Source of the DNA: Microbacterium terregens
Lineage (GTDB): Bacteria > Pseudomonadota > Alphaproteobacteria > Sphingomonadales > Sphingomonadaceae
Direction of reading: 5' to 3'
Assembly (NCBI RefSeq): GCF_027922045.1
Contig: NZ_BSEX01000006.1
Location: forward strand, 788,120 to 852,119
Length of the DNA stretch: 64,000 nucleotides
Within the stretch, counting starts at the first letter, position 1; every line of letters starts with the position of its first letter. The notes beneath the pieces are model-generated. The model had not been told where the DNA came from and searched no databases. It saw only the letters and a program-made list of their open reading frames with translations. Below are positions 1 to 9,108 of this stretch, one piece after another. The position numbers and the translations under genes are program-made.

Positions 1-1483
1 CGTCGCCGACAACGTCGTGTTCGTCGACGCCTTCGTCGAGCATGAGGAACTGCTCGACTACCTCCAGGCAGCCGACCTCTACGTCACCCCCTACAGCAAC
101 CCGGCCCAGATCACCTCGGGCACGCTTTCCTATGCCGTCGGCATGGGCAAGGTCGTGATCTCGACGCCCTATGTGCACGCCAGCGAGATTCTTGCCGACG
201 ACCATGGCGTGCTGGTGCCGTTCGGCGACAGCGGCGCCTTCGCGCGCGAGATCAACCGCCTGCTCGGCAACGCGGGTGCTCGCCATGCGCTCGCCGAGCG
301 TGCCTATGCGCATGGCCGCTCCATGCTGTGGCCGCGCCTGGCGGAGCGCGCGATGGCGGAGGTCGCCGATGCCGTCGCGGCCCTCCCCCACCGCATCCCG
401 CGCACCAACGAGCTCGCCCCGCTCAAGCCCACCATCGCCGCGGTCGAGCGGATGAGCGATGCCACGGGCATGCTCCAGCATTCGATCTTCTCGATCCCCG
501 ATCGGCGCCACGGCTATTGCATCGACGACAATGCCCGCGCGCTGATCCTGATGCACCGCATCGACGAGCTCGACGAGGCGACGCGCGACAAGTGGACCAG
601 CGTTTACGCCGCCTTCCTCCAGCACGCCTGGAACCCGGACACGCGGCGTTTCCGCAACTTCATGAACTTCGACCGCAGCTGGTGCGAGGACGAGGGTTCG
701 GAGGATTCGAACGGCCGTGCGCTCTGGGCGCTGGGCGTCACCGCGCGCGAGGCGCGGGCGCGCAAGCATCGCGACTGGGCGATCGCGCTGTTCGACGCCA
801 CCGCCGGCATCGCGCTGGAACTCGGCAGCCCGCGGGCCCGCGCCTTTGCGATGCTCGGCGCCGCCGCGATGCTCGACGTCTATCCGGGCCACCCGCTCGC
901 GCGCGACATCCTCACCCGCTTCGGTGAGGAACTGGTGGAGCTGCTCCACGAAACCCGCCGCCCCGAGTGGCAGTGGTTCGAGATCGTGCTGGCCTATGAC
1001 AACGCGCGCCTGCCCGAAGCGATGATCCGAGCCGGCCAGACGCTGGAGCGTCCCGACCTCCTGCAGGTGGGGCTGGAGACGCTCGACTGGATCGTCGCGC
1101 GCCAGACCTCGCCCGAGGGGCGCTTCCGCGCGGTCGGCACCGAGAGCTTCCACCGCCCCTATGCGGACCCGCTGCCCTTCGACCAGCAGCCGCTGGAGGC
1201 GCAGGCGACCATCGACGCCTGCATCGCCGCGCATGAAGTCACGGGCGACGAACGCTGGGCGGTCGAGGCGATGAAGGCCTATCGCTGGTATCTCGGGGTC
1301 AACGACCTCGACCTGCCGCTCGCCTCCGGTGCGGATGGCGGCTGCTTCGACGGCCTGATGCCGCACGGGCTCAACCAGAATCAGGGCGCGGAGTCGATCC
1401 TCGCCCTGCAACTCGCGTCCTGTGCGATTTCCCGGCTTTCAAAGCGGCCCCCGGTCGTGGCAGAGGGCCGCGCCGTCGCCTGA
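1..1483 (+). CDS. Glycosyltransferase family 4-like protein with helical C-terminal domain (5' end outside window)
   Basis: The reading frame is open to the left edge, so the N-terminal GT domain is missing. The first ~110 residues have the acceptor half of a GT-B glycosyltransferase: a 'LQAADLYVTPY' segment, then 'ITSGTLSYAVGMGK' and 'GVLVPFGD', as in GT4 nucleotide-sugar binding. The following ~370 residues (from about 'APLKPTIAAVERMSD') are mostly helical with repeated Trp/Asp-rich stretches and look like an alpha/alpha-toroid glucosidase-like domain. It ends 41 bases before a GH130 gene on the same strand, so the pair probably acts on one glycan. The substrate cannot be read from the sequence. 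A GTG at 17 is only an internal codon. Confidence 0.75.
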   Translation, partial: VADNVVFVDAFVEHEELLDYLQAADLYVTPYSNPAQITSGTLSYAVGMGKVVISTPYVHASEILADDHGVLVPFGDSGAFAREINRLLGNAGARHALAERAYAHGRSMLWPRLAERAMAEVADAVAALPHRIPRTNELAPLKPTIAAVERMSDATGMLQHSIFSIPDRRHGYCIDDNARALILMHRIDELDEATRDKWTSVYAAFLQHAWNPDTRRFRNFMNFDRSWCEDEGSEDSNGRALWALGVTAREARARKHRDWAIALFDATAGIALELGSPRARAFAMLGAAAMLDVYPGHPLARDILTRFGEELVELLHETRRPEWQWFEIVLAYDNARLPEAMIRAGQTLERPDLLQVGLETLDWIVARQTSPEGRFRAVGTESFHRPYADPLPFDQQPLEAQATIDACIAAHEVTGDERWAVEAMKAYRWYLGVNDLDLPLASGADGGCFDGLMPHGLNQNQGAESILALQLASCAISRLSKRPPVVAEGRAVA

Positions 1484-1524
1484 ACGGGCGAACGCGCTAT
1501 ACGAGAGCTTCCCAGAGGTTTCGC

Positions 1525-2805
1525 ATGCTGAATCTGGTCACGCACCCGCTGCGGCTGCACGCCGATCCCTCGCGGGTGGTGGTTCGGCCCTTCCATATCG
1601 CCTGGCAGTCGAACGGCACCACCCCCAGCCGCACCGAGCGGATGGTGACGGCGGTACTGGCGATGTCGCCCGAAGAGACGCGCCACCAGCTCGAGGTGGT
1701 GCTCAAGGACTTCGAGGCACGCCACTGGCAGACGCGGCGCGTCTTCATGACCCGCTACGACGAGATCGAGGCGCAGCTCGGGCTCGACGGCAGTCAGATC
1801 GGCGACGAAAAGCGCCAGCTGATCGGCGCCTATTTCTGCCACGAGTACAGCTATGCCGCCGCGGCGTTGATGAACCCCAGCGCCGTGCCGCACTTCGACC
1901 AGACGGGCATGCAGCCGGGAAGCCTGCGCATCCTGATGTCGATGCGCTCGGTGGGTGAGGGCCACATTTCCTCGGTCGCCTTCCGCGAAGGCATCATCAC
2001 CGACCAGAACGAGATGCGCCTCGCGCCCGAGCCGCCGTTCGCGACCGCGGCGGACGCGATCGGCGACGAGGAAACGGCGCCCGCCGGCCCCGTCACCGTC
2101 TACCGCCACCGCGATTCGACGCTGTCCGGCACCGTCATCTTCCCGATCACCCAGGCCCAGTCCAAGGGGCTGGAGGACATGCGCCTCGTCCACTTCACCC
2201 ACGACGATGGGCAACAGGAGTGGCTGGGCACCTACACCGCCTATAACGGCTCGCAGATCCAGTCGGAGCTGCTGCGCACCCGCGACTTCCGCGCGTTCGA
2301 CCTCGTGCCGATGACCGGCAGCGCGGCGCGCAACAAGGGCATGGGCCTGTTCCCGCGCAAGGTGAACGGCAAGTACATGATGATCGGTCGCCAGGACGGC
2401 GAGAACCTGTTCCTGATCGAGTCCGACACCCTCACCCATTGGGACGAAGGTGCGCTGCTGCTCACCCCGGAATACCCCTGGGAGCTGGTACAGATCGGCA
2501 ATTGCGGCCCGCCCATTGAGCTCGACGAGGGCTGGCTGGTGCTGACCCACGGCGTCGGCGCGATGCGGAAGTATTCGATCGGCGCGGTGCTGCTCGACAA
2601 GCACGATCCGTCGAAGGTGATCGGCCGCACCCGCGAGCCGATCCTCGCCGCCGCCAACGAGGACCGCGAGGGCTATGTCCCCAACGTCGTCTATTCCTGC
2701 GGCGCGCTGCGCCACGGCGACAAGCTCTTCATCCCCTATGGCGTCGCCGACAGCTCCGTCGCCTTCGCCTTTGTCGAGATCCAGTCGCTGCTCTCGGTGA
2801 TGTAA
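1525..2805 (+). CDS. Glycoside hydrolase/phosphorylase family GH130 protein
   Basis: 426 residues. The central region ('GLEDMRLVHFTHDDG', 'KNKGMGLFPRKVNGKY'-like, 'IGNCGPPIELDEGWLVL') and the C-terminal 'VPNVVYSCGALRHGDKLFIPYG' match the five-bladed propeller family GH130, whose characterised members are phosphorylases or hydrolases of beta-mannosides. An AGAGG Shine-Dalgarno lies 6 bases before the ATG. It follows the glycosyltransferase on the same strand, which suggests a two-gene operon for a mannose-containing oligosaccharide or polysaccharide. That substrate is inferred from the family only. No signal peptide is visible, so it is probably cytoplasmic. Confidence 0.85.
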   Translation: MLNLVTHPLRLHADPSRVVVRPFHIAWQSNGTTPSRTERMVTAVLAMSPEETRHQLEVVLKDFEARHWQTRRVFMTRYDEIEAQLGLDGSQIGDEKRQLIGAYFCHEYSYAAAALMNPSAVPHFDQTGMQPGSLRILMSMRSVGEGHISSVAFREGIITDQNEMRLAPEPPFATAADAIGDEETAPAGPVTVYRHRDSTLSGTVIFPITQAQSKGLEDMRLVHFTHDDGQQEWLGTYTAYNGSQIQSELLRTRDFRAFDLVPMTGSAARNKGMGLFPRKVNGKYMMIGRQDGENLFLIESDTLTHWDEGALLLTPEYPWELVQIGNCGPPIELDEGWLVLTHGVGAMRKYSIGAVLLDKHDPSKVIGRTREPILAAANEDREGYVPNVVYSCGALRHGDKLFIPYGVADSSVAFAFVEIQSLLSVM

Positions 2806-2836
2806 GCCGGGAGGCCCCCGCCTCCCCTCTCCGTAC

Positions 2837-2854
2837 CCCCGGCGAAGGCCGGGG
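2837..2854. repeat. Short palindromic intergenic repeat (GC hairpin)
   Basis: ccccggc at 2837-2843 pairs with gccgggg at 2848-2854 around a gaag loop. This 'cccggcgaaggccggg' type unit is common between genes in sphingomonads and Caulobacter relatives (remembered, not searched). It lies just after the GH130 stop and could also act in 3' end formation. A weaker 7-bp hairpin (2809-2826) precedes it. Confidence 0.55.
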
Positions 2855-2903
2855 CTCAGTTGGGGGACGACAGCGAGGGTCTCTACCCCGCCTCAGCGGA
2901 ACA

Positions 2904-2990
2904 GTGCTCCTGCGGAGGCAGGAGCCCAGGGTTCCAAGCACCGCAAGCCGTTGGTCTGCTTGGCCCTGGATTCCTGCCTCCGCAGGAGTA
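2904..2990. repeat. Long imperfect inverted repeat, family A (GTGCTCCTGC type)
   Basis: The left arm 2904-2931 and the right arm 2964-2990 are near-perfect reverse complements. Each arm is itself a small palindrome (gtgctcctgcggaggcagga). The same unit recurs at 8202-8279 between two other genes, so it is a dispersed family rather than a simple terminator. A third single-arm palindrome (gtgctcccgc / gcgggaacac, 3005-3028) follows. The 2806-3069 gap between the GH130 gene and the degP terminator holds only these repeats. Confidence 0.7.
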
Positions 2991-3069
2991 CGGGTGCACC
3001 AAAGGTGCTCCCGCCCGCGCGGGAACACGAGAGAGCGCACGATCTCCTCGACCATTCCCCCCAAACGCA

Positions 3070-3102
3070 AACGGCCCGCCGCTCCCTCAAGCGACGGGCC
3101 GC
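3070..3102 (-). terminator. Terminator of the hflKC-degP cluster
   Basis: On the minus strand, gcggcccgtcgc (3102-3091) pairs with gcggcgggccgt (3082-3071) around an 8-base loop and is followed by tttgcgttt. It lies 22 bases past the degP stop. Confidence 0.65.
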
Positions 3103-3124
3103 AATGCAATACGGAAAGGCAGCC

Positions 3125-4639
3125 TCAGCCGCCGATGCGCACCGGCATGTAGATGCCCTGGCCGCGGCGTTGCACGAACAGCAGCACCTGGTCGCGACCG
3201 GCCGCCTTGGCCTGCGTCACCAGGCGGGCGACGTCGGCGGCGTTGGCGACGGGGGTCCGGTTGACCGAGACGATCACGTCGCCGCGGCGGATGCCCTTGC
3301 CGGCCGCATCGCTCGACGGGTCGGTACCGGTGACCACCACGCCCTTCACCGCCGGATCGACGCCGATGCTGCGCGCGATGGACGGGGTCAGCGGGGTCAC
3401 GCCGATGCCCAGCGATGCCGCGCCCGTATCCTGGGGCGCCTCTTCCTGCGGCATGCCGCTGTCGTCTTCGGGGTTGAACTGCGCCAGCTGCTCCTCCGGC
3501 GGCCGCTTGCCGACGGTGACGGTCACCGTCTGGCGCTTGCCGTCGCGCAGCAGCTCGACGGGGATGCGGGTTCCCGGCGCCGTGTTGGCGACCAGATAAC
3601 TCAGCGTCTGCTCCGGCGTCACTTCCTTGCCGTTGACGGCCACTACCACGTCGCCCTGGCGGATGCCGGCCTTGGCCGCCGCTTCGCCCGGCTCGATGCG
3701 CGAGATCAGCTCGCCGCGATCCTTGGGCAGGCCCAGCGCCGCGCCGATGTTCTCGTCGATGGGCTGGATGCCGACGCCCAGATAGCCGCGCTCGATCGCT
3801 TGGCCGCGCATCAGCTTGTCGACGATCGGCTTGGCCTGCTCGGCCGGGATCGCGAGGCCGATGCCGATGTTGCCGCCGGTCGGCGACAGGATCTGCGAGT
3901 TGATGCCGATGACATTGCCCTGCAGGTCGAACATCGGGCCGCCCGAGTTGCCGCGGTTGATCGCGGCATCGGTCTGGATGAAGCGGTCATAGGTGCCGCC
4001 GCCGGTCACGCGGTTGATCGCCGAGACGATGCCCGCGGTCACCGATCCGCTCAGGCCGAACGGGTTGCCGATCGCGACGACCCAGTCACCGACGCGCGCC
4101 TGGCGCGAATCGCCGAAGCGCACGAACGGGAAGGTCGCGCCCTCGATCTTGAGCACCGCCAGGTCCGAGGCCGCGTCGCGGCCGACGAGTCGCGCCTTGA
4201 ACTCGCGACGATCGGACAGCGTCACCGTGATCGTCTCGACCACCGCGGAGGCAGTGCCGGCCGACACGACGTGGTTGTTGGTGACGACATAGCCATCGGC
4301 CGAGATCAGGAAGCCCGAGCCGAGCGACTGCGCCTCCTGCGTGCGGGCGCCACCGCCGCCGCCGCGCGGGCCGCCGAAGAACTGCTCGAACGGGGTGCCG
4401 GCGAACGGGTTGTTCTGCTGCACGGTCACGCGCTGGGTGGTGGAGATGTTGACCACCGCCGGCTGGAGCCGCGCGACCAGGTCGGCGAAGCTCATCGGCG
4501 CGCCCGCGCGCGGCGCGGTGCTGGCGATCGCGCCGGGTTCGTTCTGTGCCGTCTGGGCGCCAGCGGGGGGCTGGAAGCTGAAGGCTGCCGCGGTGCCGCC
4601 GAGCAGCAGCGCAGAGGTAAGGGCGTAGGCGTAACGCAC
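3125..4639 (-). CDS. degP: Do/DegP-family periplasmic serine endoprotease
   Basis: 504 residues. A signal peptide covers about residues 1-29 (cleavage after 'PAGAQ'). The trypsin-like domain carries the full triad: His123 in 'TNNHVV', Asp159 in 'ASDLAV' and Ser232 in 'GNSGGP'. Two PDZ domains follow (about 285-375 and 405-500), and a Gly-rich loop (92-98) replaces the longer LA loop. It degrades or chaperones misfolded envelope proteins. It lies 94 bases downstream of hflC on the same strand, so hflK-hflC-degP form an envelope quality-control cluster, as in many alphaproteobacteria. A hairpin terminator follows. Confidence 0.95.
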   Translation of the reverse strand: MRYAYALTSALLLGGTAAAFSFQPPAGAQTAQNEPGAIASTAPRAGAPMSFADLVARLQPAVVNISTTQRVTVQQNNPFAGTPFEQFFGGPRGGGGGARTQEAQSLGSGFLISADGYVVTNNHVVSAGTASAVVETITVTLSDRREFKARLVGRDAASDLAVLKIEGATFPFVRFGDSRQARVGDWVVAIGNPFGLSGSVTAGIVSAINRVTGGGTYDRFIQTDAAINRGNSGGPMFDLQGNVIGINSQILSPTGGNIGIGLAIPAEQAKPIVDKLMRGQAIERGYLGVGIQPIDENIGAALGLPKDRGELISRIEPGEAAAKAGIRQGDVVVAVNGKEVTPEQTLSYLVANTAPGTRIPVELLRDGKRQTVTVTVGKRPPEEQLAQFNPEDDSGMPQEEAPQDTGAASLGIGVTPLTPSIARSIGVDPAVKGVVVTGTDPSSDAAGKGIRRGDVIVSVNRTPVANAADVARLVTQAKAAGRDQVLLFVQRRGQGIYMPVRIGG

Positions 4640-4733
4640 TAGGATAGGTCCTCTCTAAACGACAGGGATCGTTCGATCCCAGGCTATGTGCTTGATGCTG
4701 AACTTGATTTGAATGCCCCCCGGCACGGTCTCC

Positions 4734-5591
4734 TCAGCGTTCTCGACCCTGGAACTCCCGCAGATAGCCATTGTTCGGCGACAGCACGATCGAGGTATCG
4801 CCGTTGTCCTCCCCCTTGGCAAAGGTCGTGCGATAGGATTCCATCGCGCGCCAGAACGCATAGAAGTCCGCGTCCTTGCCAAAGCTCTGCGCATAGATCT
4901 GCGCCGCCTGCGCCTCGGCATCGGCGCGGATGATCTGCGCCTGCTTCTGGCCGCGCGCCTGGATCGTCACCGCCTCCTGCTGCCGGGCCGAGCGCATGCG
5001 GTTGAGCGCGCTGGTGAGCGGGCTGCCCTCCGGCAGGTCGGCGTGCTTGATCCGCACGTCGACGATCTCGGCACCATATTGCGCGGCGGTGCGCTGGAGC
5101 GCGGTCTGGATATTCTCCATCACCTGCGTGCGCTCCGGGCTCAGCAGTGCCGCGAACGGGCGCTTGCCCAGTTCGCCGCGCAGGGTCGAGCCCAGGATCG
5201 GCTGCAACTGGTCGGCCACGCTCTGCTCGGACCCCGCAGTCACCACCATCTGCACCGGATTGACGATGCGGAAGCGCGCGAACGCGTCCACTTCCAGCCG
5301 CTGCTGGTCGCTGGAGAGCACCTGCTGGTTGTCGAGTTCGACCGCCAGCACGCGCTTTTCCACCCACACCAGCCGGTCCAGGAACGGAATGCGCAGCACG
5401 ATGCCGGCACCGCTGCGGCCGAACGGCTGGCCCGGCTCATAGCGGTTGACGATGGCGATCGGCTGCTGGACGCGCAGGATCACCGCCTGCTTGGCTTCCG
5501 GCACGATCGCGATCGAGCTCACCGCCAGGATAGCGAGCACCAGCAGCGCGATCCCGATCGCCACGGGATTGCGGAACAGGCTGCGGCTCAT
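4734..5591 (-). CDS. hflC: HflC, SPFH/band-7 regulator of FtsH
   Basis: 285 residues. One N-terminal membrane anchor spans about residues 11-30 and is followed by the SPFH domain ('ILRIPFLDRLVWVEKRVLAVELDNQQVLSSDQQRLEVDAF' region) and a long helical segment rich in Ala, Gln and Arg. With HflK it forms a large periplasm-facing inner-membrane assembly that controls the AAA protease FtsH. Its ATG overlaps the hflK stop (ATGA at 5588-5591), which indicates translational coupling. Confidence 0.93.
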   Translation of the reverse strand: MSRSLFRNPVAIGIALLVLAILAVSSIAIVPEAKQAVILRVQQPIAIVNRYEPGQPFGRSGAGIVLRIPFLDRLVWVEKRVLAVELDNQQVLSSDQQRLEVDAFARFRIVNPVQMVVTAGSEQSVADQLQPILGSTLRGELGKRPFAALLSPERTQVMENIQTALQRTAAQYGAEIVDVRIKHADLPEGSPLTSALNRMRSARQQEAVTIQARGQKQAQIIRADAEAQAAQIYAQSFGKDADFYAFWRAMESYRTTFAKGEDNGDTSIVLSPNNGYLREFQGRER

Positions 5592-6703
5592 CGTGCGGTC
5601 TCCATCGCCTCGGGCGTGGTCGGGGCGGTGGCCCGGCGGCGCACCTCGGGCAGCGGCAGATAGGTCTGCACGCCCGGCTCGACGATCGTCTTGTCGGCGC
5701 CGCGCAGCACCTGCTCCATGGTCTCGTAATAAAGACGGCGGCGGGTCACCTCGGGGGCGGCGCGATACTGTTCGTAGATGCGGTCGAACTGCGCGGCATC
5801 GCCCTGCGCCCGCTCGATCACCTGCTGCGCATAGGCGCGCGCGTCGTTGAGGTTGGACTGCGCCTGCTGCTGCGCCGCCGTCACCGCCTTGAACGCGTCG
5901 TCGACCGCGGCCGGGGCCGCCGCCTGCTTGATCGCCACGCCCAGGATGCGGATGCCCGACTTATACTCGTCGAGCAGCGCCTGCATGCGCTGCTGCACGT
6001 CGCCCTGGATGCCGATACGGCCGGCACCGATCGCCTGGTCCAGCTCGACGTTGGCGATCTCGGCGCGCATCGCGCTCTCGGCCACCGCGCGCACCGTCTC
6101 GCGCGGGTCGGCGATCTCGAAGACGTAATTCTCCGGCGTCTTGATGTCCCAGCGCACCGAATAGCCCAGGTCGACGATGTTCTGGTCGCCCGTCAGCATC
6201 AGGTTCGGCTGGTTGCCCGCCGGGAAGTTCTCCGTCCGCACTTCCTTCACGTCCACCATCTGGACGGAGGCGAAGGGCGTCGGCAGCGTCAGCTTGAACC
6301 CCGGATCCAGCGTGCCGGTATAGCGGCCAAAGCTGGTGGCGACGCCGCGCTCCTGCGGGCCCACGACGTGGACGCAGGTGATCAGCCACAGCCCCACCAG
6401 CACAATCAGGCCGATCAGCCACAGCTTGCCCGCATTGGTCGGCAGGCCCGGCCCACCGCGGCCGCCATTGCCGCCGCCGCCGCCGCCCCCGCGTGCGCGG
6501 CGCAGGAAATCCTCCAGCGAGGTCGCGGTCGCCGGGCGCGCGCGCCGGCCGTCGGGGGGCAGGTTCCACGGGTTGCGCGGGCCACTCGGGCCGTCGCCGC
6601 CGCCGGATCCACCTTCGGAACCGCCGCGCCCGCCCCAGGGACCCTTGATGTTGTCGTTCCTGAGCACGCCGGCGCGTGCGAACCAGCCGGAAAAGCTTCG
6701 CAT
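5588..6703 (-). CDS. hflK: HflK, SPFH/band-7 partner of HflC
   Basis: 371 residues from the ATG at 6703, which has an AAGAAGG Shine-Dalgarno; the frame is open further upstream but that stretch is low-complexity and overlaps mrp. The Gly/Pro-rich cytoplasmic N-terminus (residues ~20-95) is typical of HflK. It is followed by a transmembrane segment ('LWLIGLIVLVGLWLITCV') and the SPFH domain ('FGRYTGTLDPGFKLTLP', 'MLTGDQNIVDLGYSVRW'). The gene is divergent from mrp, with 70 bases between the two starts, and is first in the hflK-hflC-degP run. Confidence 0.93.
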   Translation of the reverse strand: MRSFSGWFARAGVLRNDNIKGPWGGRGGSEGGSGGGDGPSGPRNPWNLPPDGRRARPATATSLEDFLRRARGGGGGGGNGGRGGPGLPTNAGKLWLIGLIVLVGLWLITCVHVVGPQERGVATSFGRYTGTLDPGFKLTLPTPFASVQMVDVKEVRTENFPAGNQPNLMLTGDQNIVDLGYSVRWDIKTPENYVFEIADPRETVRAVAESAMRAEIANVELDQAIGAGRIGIQGDVQQRMQALLDEYKSGIRILGVAIKQAAAPAAVDDAFKAVTAAQQQAQSNLNDARAYAQQVIERAQGDAAQFDRIYEQYRAAPEVTRRRLYYETMEQVLRGADKTIVEPGVQTYLPLPEVRRRATAPTTPEAMETAR

Positions 6704-6773
6704 CCCTTCTTTATAGGAGGGCGGAACGCAATTTACAGTGGCAAGACATTGCTGCGCGCCTATCTGCGACGCG

Positions 6774-7739
6774 ATGACCGACCGTTCTGCCCTGCAAGCC
6801 GCCCTTGCCCCCGTCGCCGCCGGCCGCGCCACCGCGCGGGTGGAGGGCTCGCGGGCCAGCATCGTCCTCGACGTGACCGGGCTTCCCACTGCCGCCCGCG
6901 ACGCGCTGGAGGCCGACGTCCGCGCCGCCGCCCTCGCCACGCCCGGCATCGCGGAAGTGCGCGTCGCCCAGACCAGCGAGCGCGTCGGCCGCCGGCTGAT
7001 CGCGGTGGCGAGCGGCAAGGGCGGCGTCGGCAAGTCCACGGTCGCCGCCAACCTCGCCATCGCCCTCGCCCGCGCCGGCCGCCGGGTCGGCCTGATCGAC
7101 GCCGATATCTACGGCCCCTCGCAGCCCAAGCTGCTGGCCGTCGAGGGCACGCGCCCGGAAGCGCGCGAGAAGCAGCTGCTACCGGTCGAAACCCCCTATG
7201 GCGTGCCGTTGCTCTCGATGGGCCAGCTCGTCCCCGCCGGCCAGGCGATCGCCTGGCGCGGGCCGATGGCGGGCGGTGCCCTCACCCAGCTCGCCGAAGC
7301 CGACTGGGGCCTCCACGACACGCTGGTGGTCGATCTGCCGCCCGGCACCGGCGACGTCCAGCTCACCATGATCCAGAAGCACAAGCCGGCCGGCGCGGTG
7401 ATCGTGTCGACGCCGCAGGACCTGGCGCTGATCGACGCCACCCGGGCCATCGACCTGTTCGCCAAGGCCGAGGTGCCGGTGATCGGCCTGGTCGAGAACA
7501 TGTCCGGCTATGTCTGCCCGCATTGCGGCGAGGCATCCGAGCCGTTCGGCCAGGGCGGCGCCGAGGCTGCGGCCGCGAAGCTCGGCATCCCCTTCCTCGG
7601 CCGCATTCCGCTCGCGATGGCGGTGCGCCAGGCATCGGACGCGGGCACGCCGCCGGCCGCCGGGAACGGGCCGGAGGCGACCGCGTTCCACCAGATTGCC
7701 GCATCCGTCGGCGAATGGCTGGACCGCAAACAGGGATAA
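6774..7739 (+). CDS. Mrp/ApbC-family Fe-S cluster carrier ATPase
   Basis: 321 residues from the ATG at 6774. A GTG at 6738 in the same frame would add 12 residues but has poor spacing to the nearest AGGAGG. A short MIP18-like N-terminal part (~residues 1-70) precedes the P-loop domain with deviant Walker A '[10 protein letters not shown]', '[10 protein letters not shown]', 'DLPPGTGD' and the 'CPHCG' pair that binds a bridging cluster. The family transfers Fe-S clusters to apoproteins in the cytoplasm. It is followed after 4 bases by the CoA-binding protein gene, probably one operon. Confidence 0.92.
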   Translation: MTDRSALQAALAPVAAGRATARVEGSRASIVLDVTGLPTAARDALEADVRAAALATPGIAEVRVAQTSERVGRRLIAVASGKGGVGKSTVAANLAIALARAGRRVGLIDADIYGPSQPKLLAVEGTRPEAREKQLLPVETPYGVPLLSMGQLVPAGQAIAWRGPMAGGALTQLAEADWGLHDTLVVDLPPGTGDVQLTMIQKHKPAGAVIVSTPQDLALIDATRAIDLFAKAEVPVIGLVENMSGYVCPHCGEASEPFGQGGAEAAAAKLGIPFLGRIPLAMAVRQASDAGTPPAAGNGPEATAFHQIAASVGEWLDRKQG

Positions 7740-7743
7740 CCGC

Positions 7744-8172
7744 ATGCCGCTGACCCGCGACGAGGACATCCGGACGCTTCTCGAAAACGCCCGCACCATC
7801 GCGCTGGTCGGCGCCTCCGATCGCCCCAGCCGGCCCTCCTACGGCGTGATGGCCTATCTCCAGAACCACGGCTATCGCGTGATCCCGGTCAACCCGCAGA
7901 TCACCGGCGAGCACGTCCACGGCGAGTTCGTCTTCCGCGAGCTCGCCCAGATCGGCGAGCCGATCGACATCGTCGACATCTTCCGCAACTCGAACGCCGC
8001 CGGGGATGCGGTGGACGAGGCGATCGCGGTCGGCGCCAAGGCAGTCTGGATGCAGCTCGGCGTCATCAACGAAGCCGCCGCCGCCCGCGCCGAGGCGGCT
8101 GGCCTGCAGGTGGTGATGAACGCCTGCCCGGCAATTGAAATCCCGCGCCTGGGCATCCCGCGCGTCGCCTGA
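7744..8172 (+). CDS. CoA-binding domain protein (YccU type)
   Basis: 142 residues, a single Rossmann-like CoA_binding domain. '[22 protein letters not shown]' is the nucleotide-binding loop, followed by 'GYRVIPVNP', '[10 protein letters not shown]' and '[30 protein letters not shown]'. The family resembles the N-terminal part of succinyl-CoA synthetase alpha chain, but its cellular role is unclear. The start is 4 bases after the mrp stop. Confidence 0.88.
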   Translation: MPLTRDEDIRTLLENARTIALVGASDRPSRPSYGVMAYLQNHGYRVIPVNPQITGEHVHGEFVFRELAQIGEPIDIVDIFRNSNAAGDAVDEAIAVGAKAVWMQLGVINEAAAARAEAAGLQVVMNACPAIEIPRLGIPRVA

Positions 8173-8201
8173 CGCCCGCCCGGCCTTTTACCTACCCCAC
8201 C

Positions 8202-8279
8202 GTGCTCCTGCGCAGGCAGGAGCCCAGAGCCACACAGCGCAACGTCCGGTACCCTGGGCTCCTGCCTGCGCAGGAGCAC
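8202..8279. repeat. Perfect 25-bp inverted repeat, family A
   Basis: 8202-8226 and 8255-8279 are exact reverse complements separated by 28 bases. Each arm begins gtgctcctgcgcaggcagga, itself palindromic. It lies between convergent genes (CoA-binding protein, plus strand; dapD, minus strand) and could end transcription from both sides. The same unit is at 2904-2990. Confidence 0.8.
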
Positions 8280-8286
8280 AACGACC

Positions 8287-9108
8287 TCAATCCCGCAGCA
8301 GCTCGTTGATCCCGGTCTTCGCGCGCGTGCTCTCGTCCACCCGCTTGATGATCACCGCGCAGTACAGCGCCGGCTTGCCCTCGCCGCCGCCCAGCGATCC
8401 CGGCACGACCACCGCGTACGGCGGCACCTCGCCCATCGTCACTTCGCCGGTCGCGCGATCGACGATCTTGGTCGACTTGCCCAGGTACACGCCCATCGAC
8501 AGCACCGCACCCTCGCCCACGCGCACGCCCTCGGCCACTTCCGCGCGCGCACCGATGAAGGCACCGTCGCCGATGATCACCGGGTCCGCCTGCAGCGGCT
8601 CCAGCACGCCGCCGATGCCCGCACCACCCGACAGGTGGACGTTCTTGCCGATCTGCGCGCAGCTGCCGACGGTGGCCCAGGTGTCGACCATCGTTCCTTC
8701 GCCCACATAGGCGCCGATGTTGACGAAGCTCGGCATCAGGATCGCGCCCTTCCCGACGAACGCACCCTGGCGGACGACGCTGCCGGGCACCGCGCGGAAG
8801 CCGGCGTCGCGGAAGCGCGCCTCGTCCCAGCCCTGGAACTTCGACGGCACCTTGTCGAACCAGTTGGCGCCGCCCGGGCCCTGCATCACCGCATTGTCGT
8901 TCAGTCGGAACGACAGCAGCACCGCCTTCTTCAGCCATTGGTTGACGCGCCAGCCGCCCTCGCCATCGGGCTCGGCCACGCGCGCGGCGCCGGCATCCAG
9001 CTGCGCCAGCGCCTCGGCCACCGCCTCGCGCACCGCGCCGGTGGTGGACAGGCCCAGGTTCGCGCGATCGTCCCAGGCGGCGTCGATGGTGGTTTGCAGG
9101 TCGGTCAC
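8287..9108 (-). CDS. dapD: 2,3,4,5-Tetrahydropyridine-2,6-dicarboxylate N-succinyltransferase
   Basis: 273 residues from a GTG start, the usual length for DapD. The N-terminal helical domain includes '[16 protein letters not shown]'. The left-handed beta-helix of hexapeptide repeats runs from about '[52 protein letters not shown]' and ends with '[20 protein letters not shown]'. It makes N-succinyl-2-amino-6-ketopimelate in the succinylase branch of DAP/lysine synthesis. The GTG overlaps the stop of the upstream nucleotidase gene (GTGA, 9105-9108), so the two are coupled. lysA is at 56.7 kb. Confidence 0.95.
   Translation of the reverse strand: MTDLQTTIDAAWDDRANLGLSTTGAVREAVAEALAQLDAGAARVAEPDGEGGWRVNQWLKKAVLLSFRLNDNAVMQGPGGANWFDKVPSKFQGWDEARFRDAGFRAVPGSVVRQGAFVGKGAILMPSFVNIGAYVGEGTMVDTWATVGSCAQIGKNVHLSGGAGIGGVLEPLQADPVIIGDGAFIGARAEVAEGVRVGEGAVLSMGVYLGKSTKIVDRATGEVTMGEVPPYAVVVPGSLGGGEGKPALYCAVIIKRVDESTRAKTGINELLRD

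Noticed and set aside
2951..4642. Long plus-strand frame opposite degP
   Set aside because: degP carries the full protease triad and PDZ domains; the opposite frame is low-complexity.
6738..6773. Upstream GTG start for mrp
   Set aside because: Spacing to the AGGAGG is about 15 bases and the added residues are not typical of the family; the ATG at 6774 is preferred.
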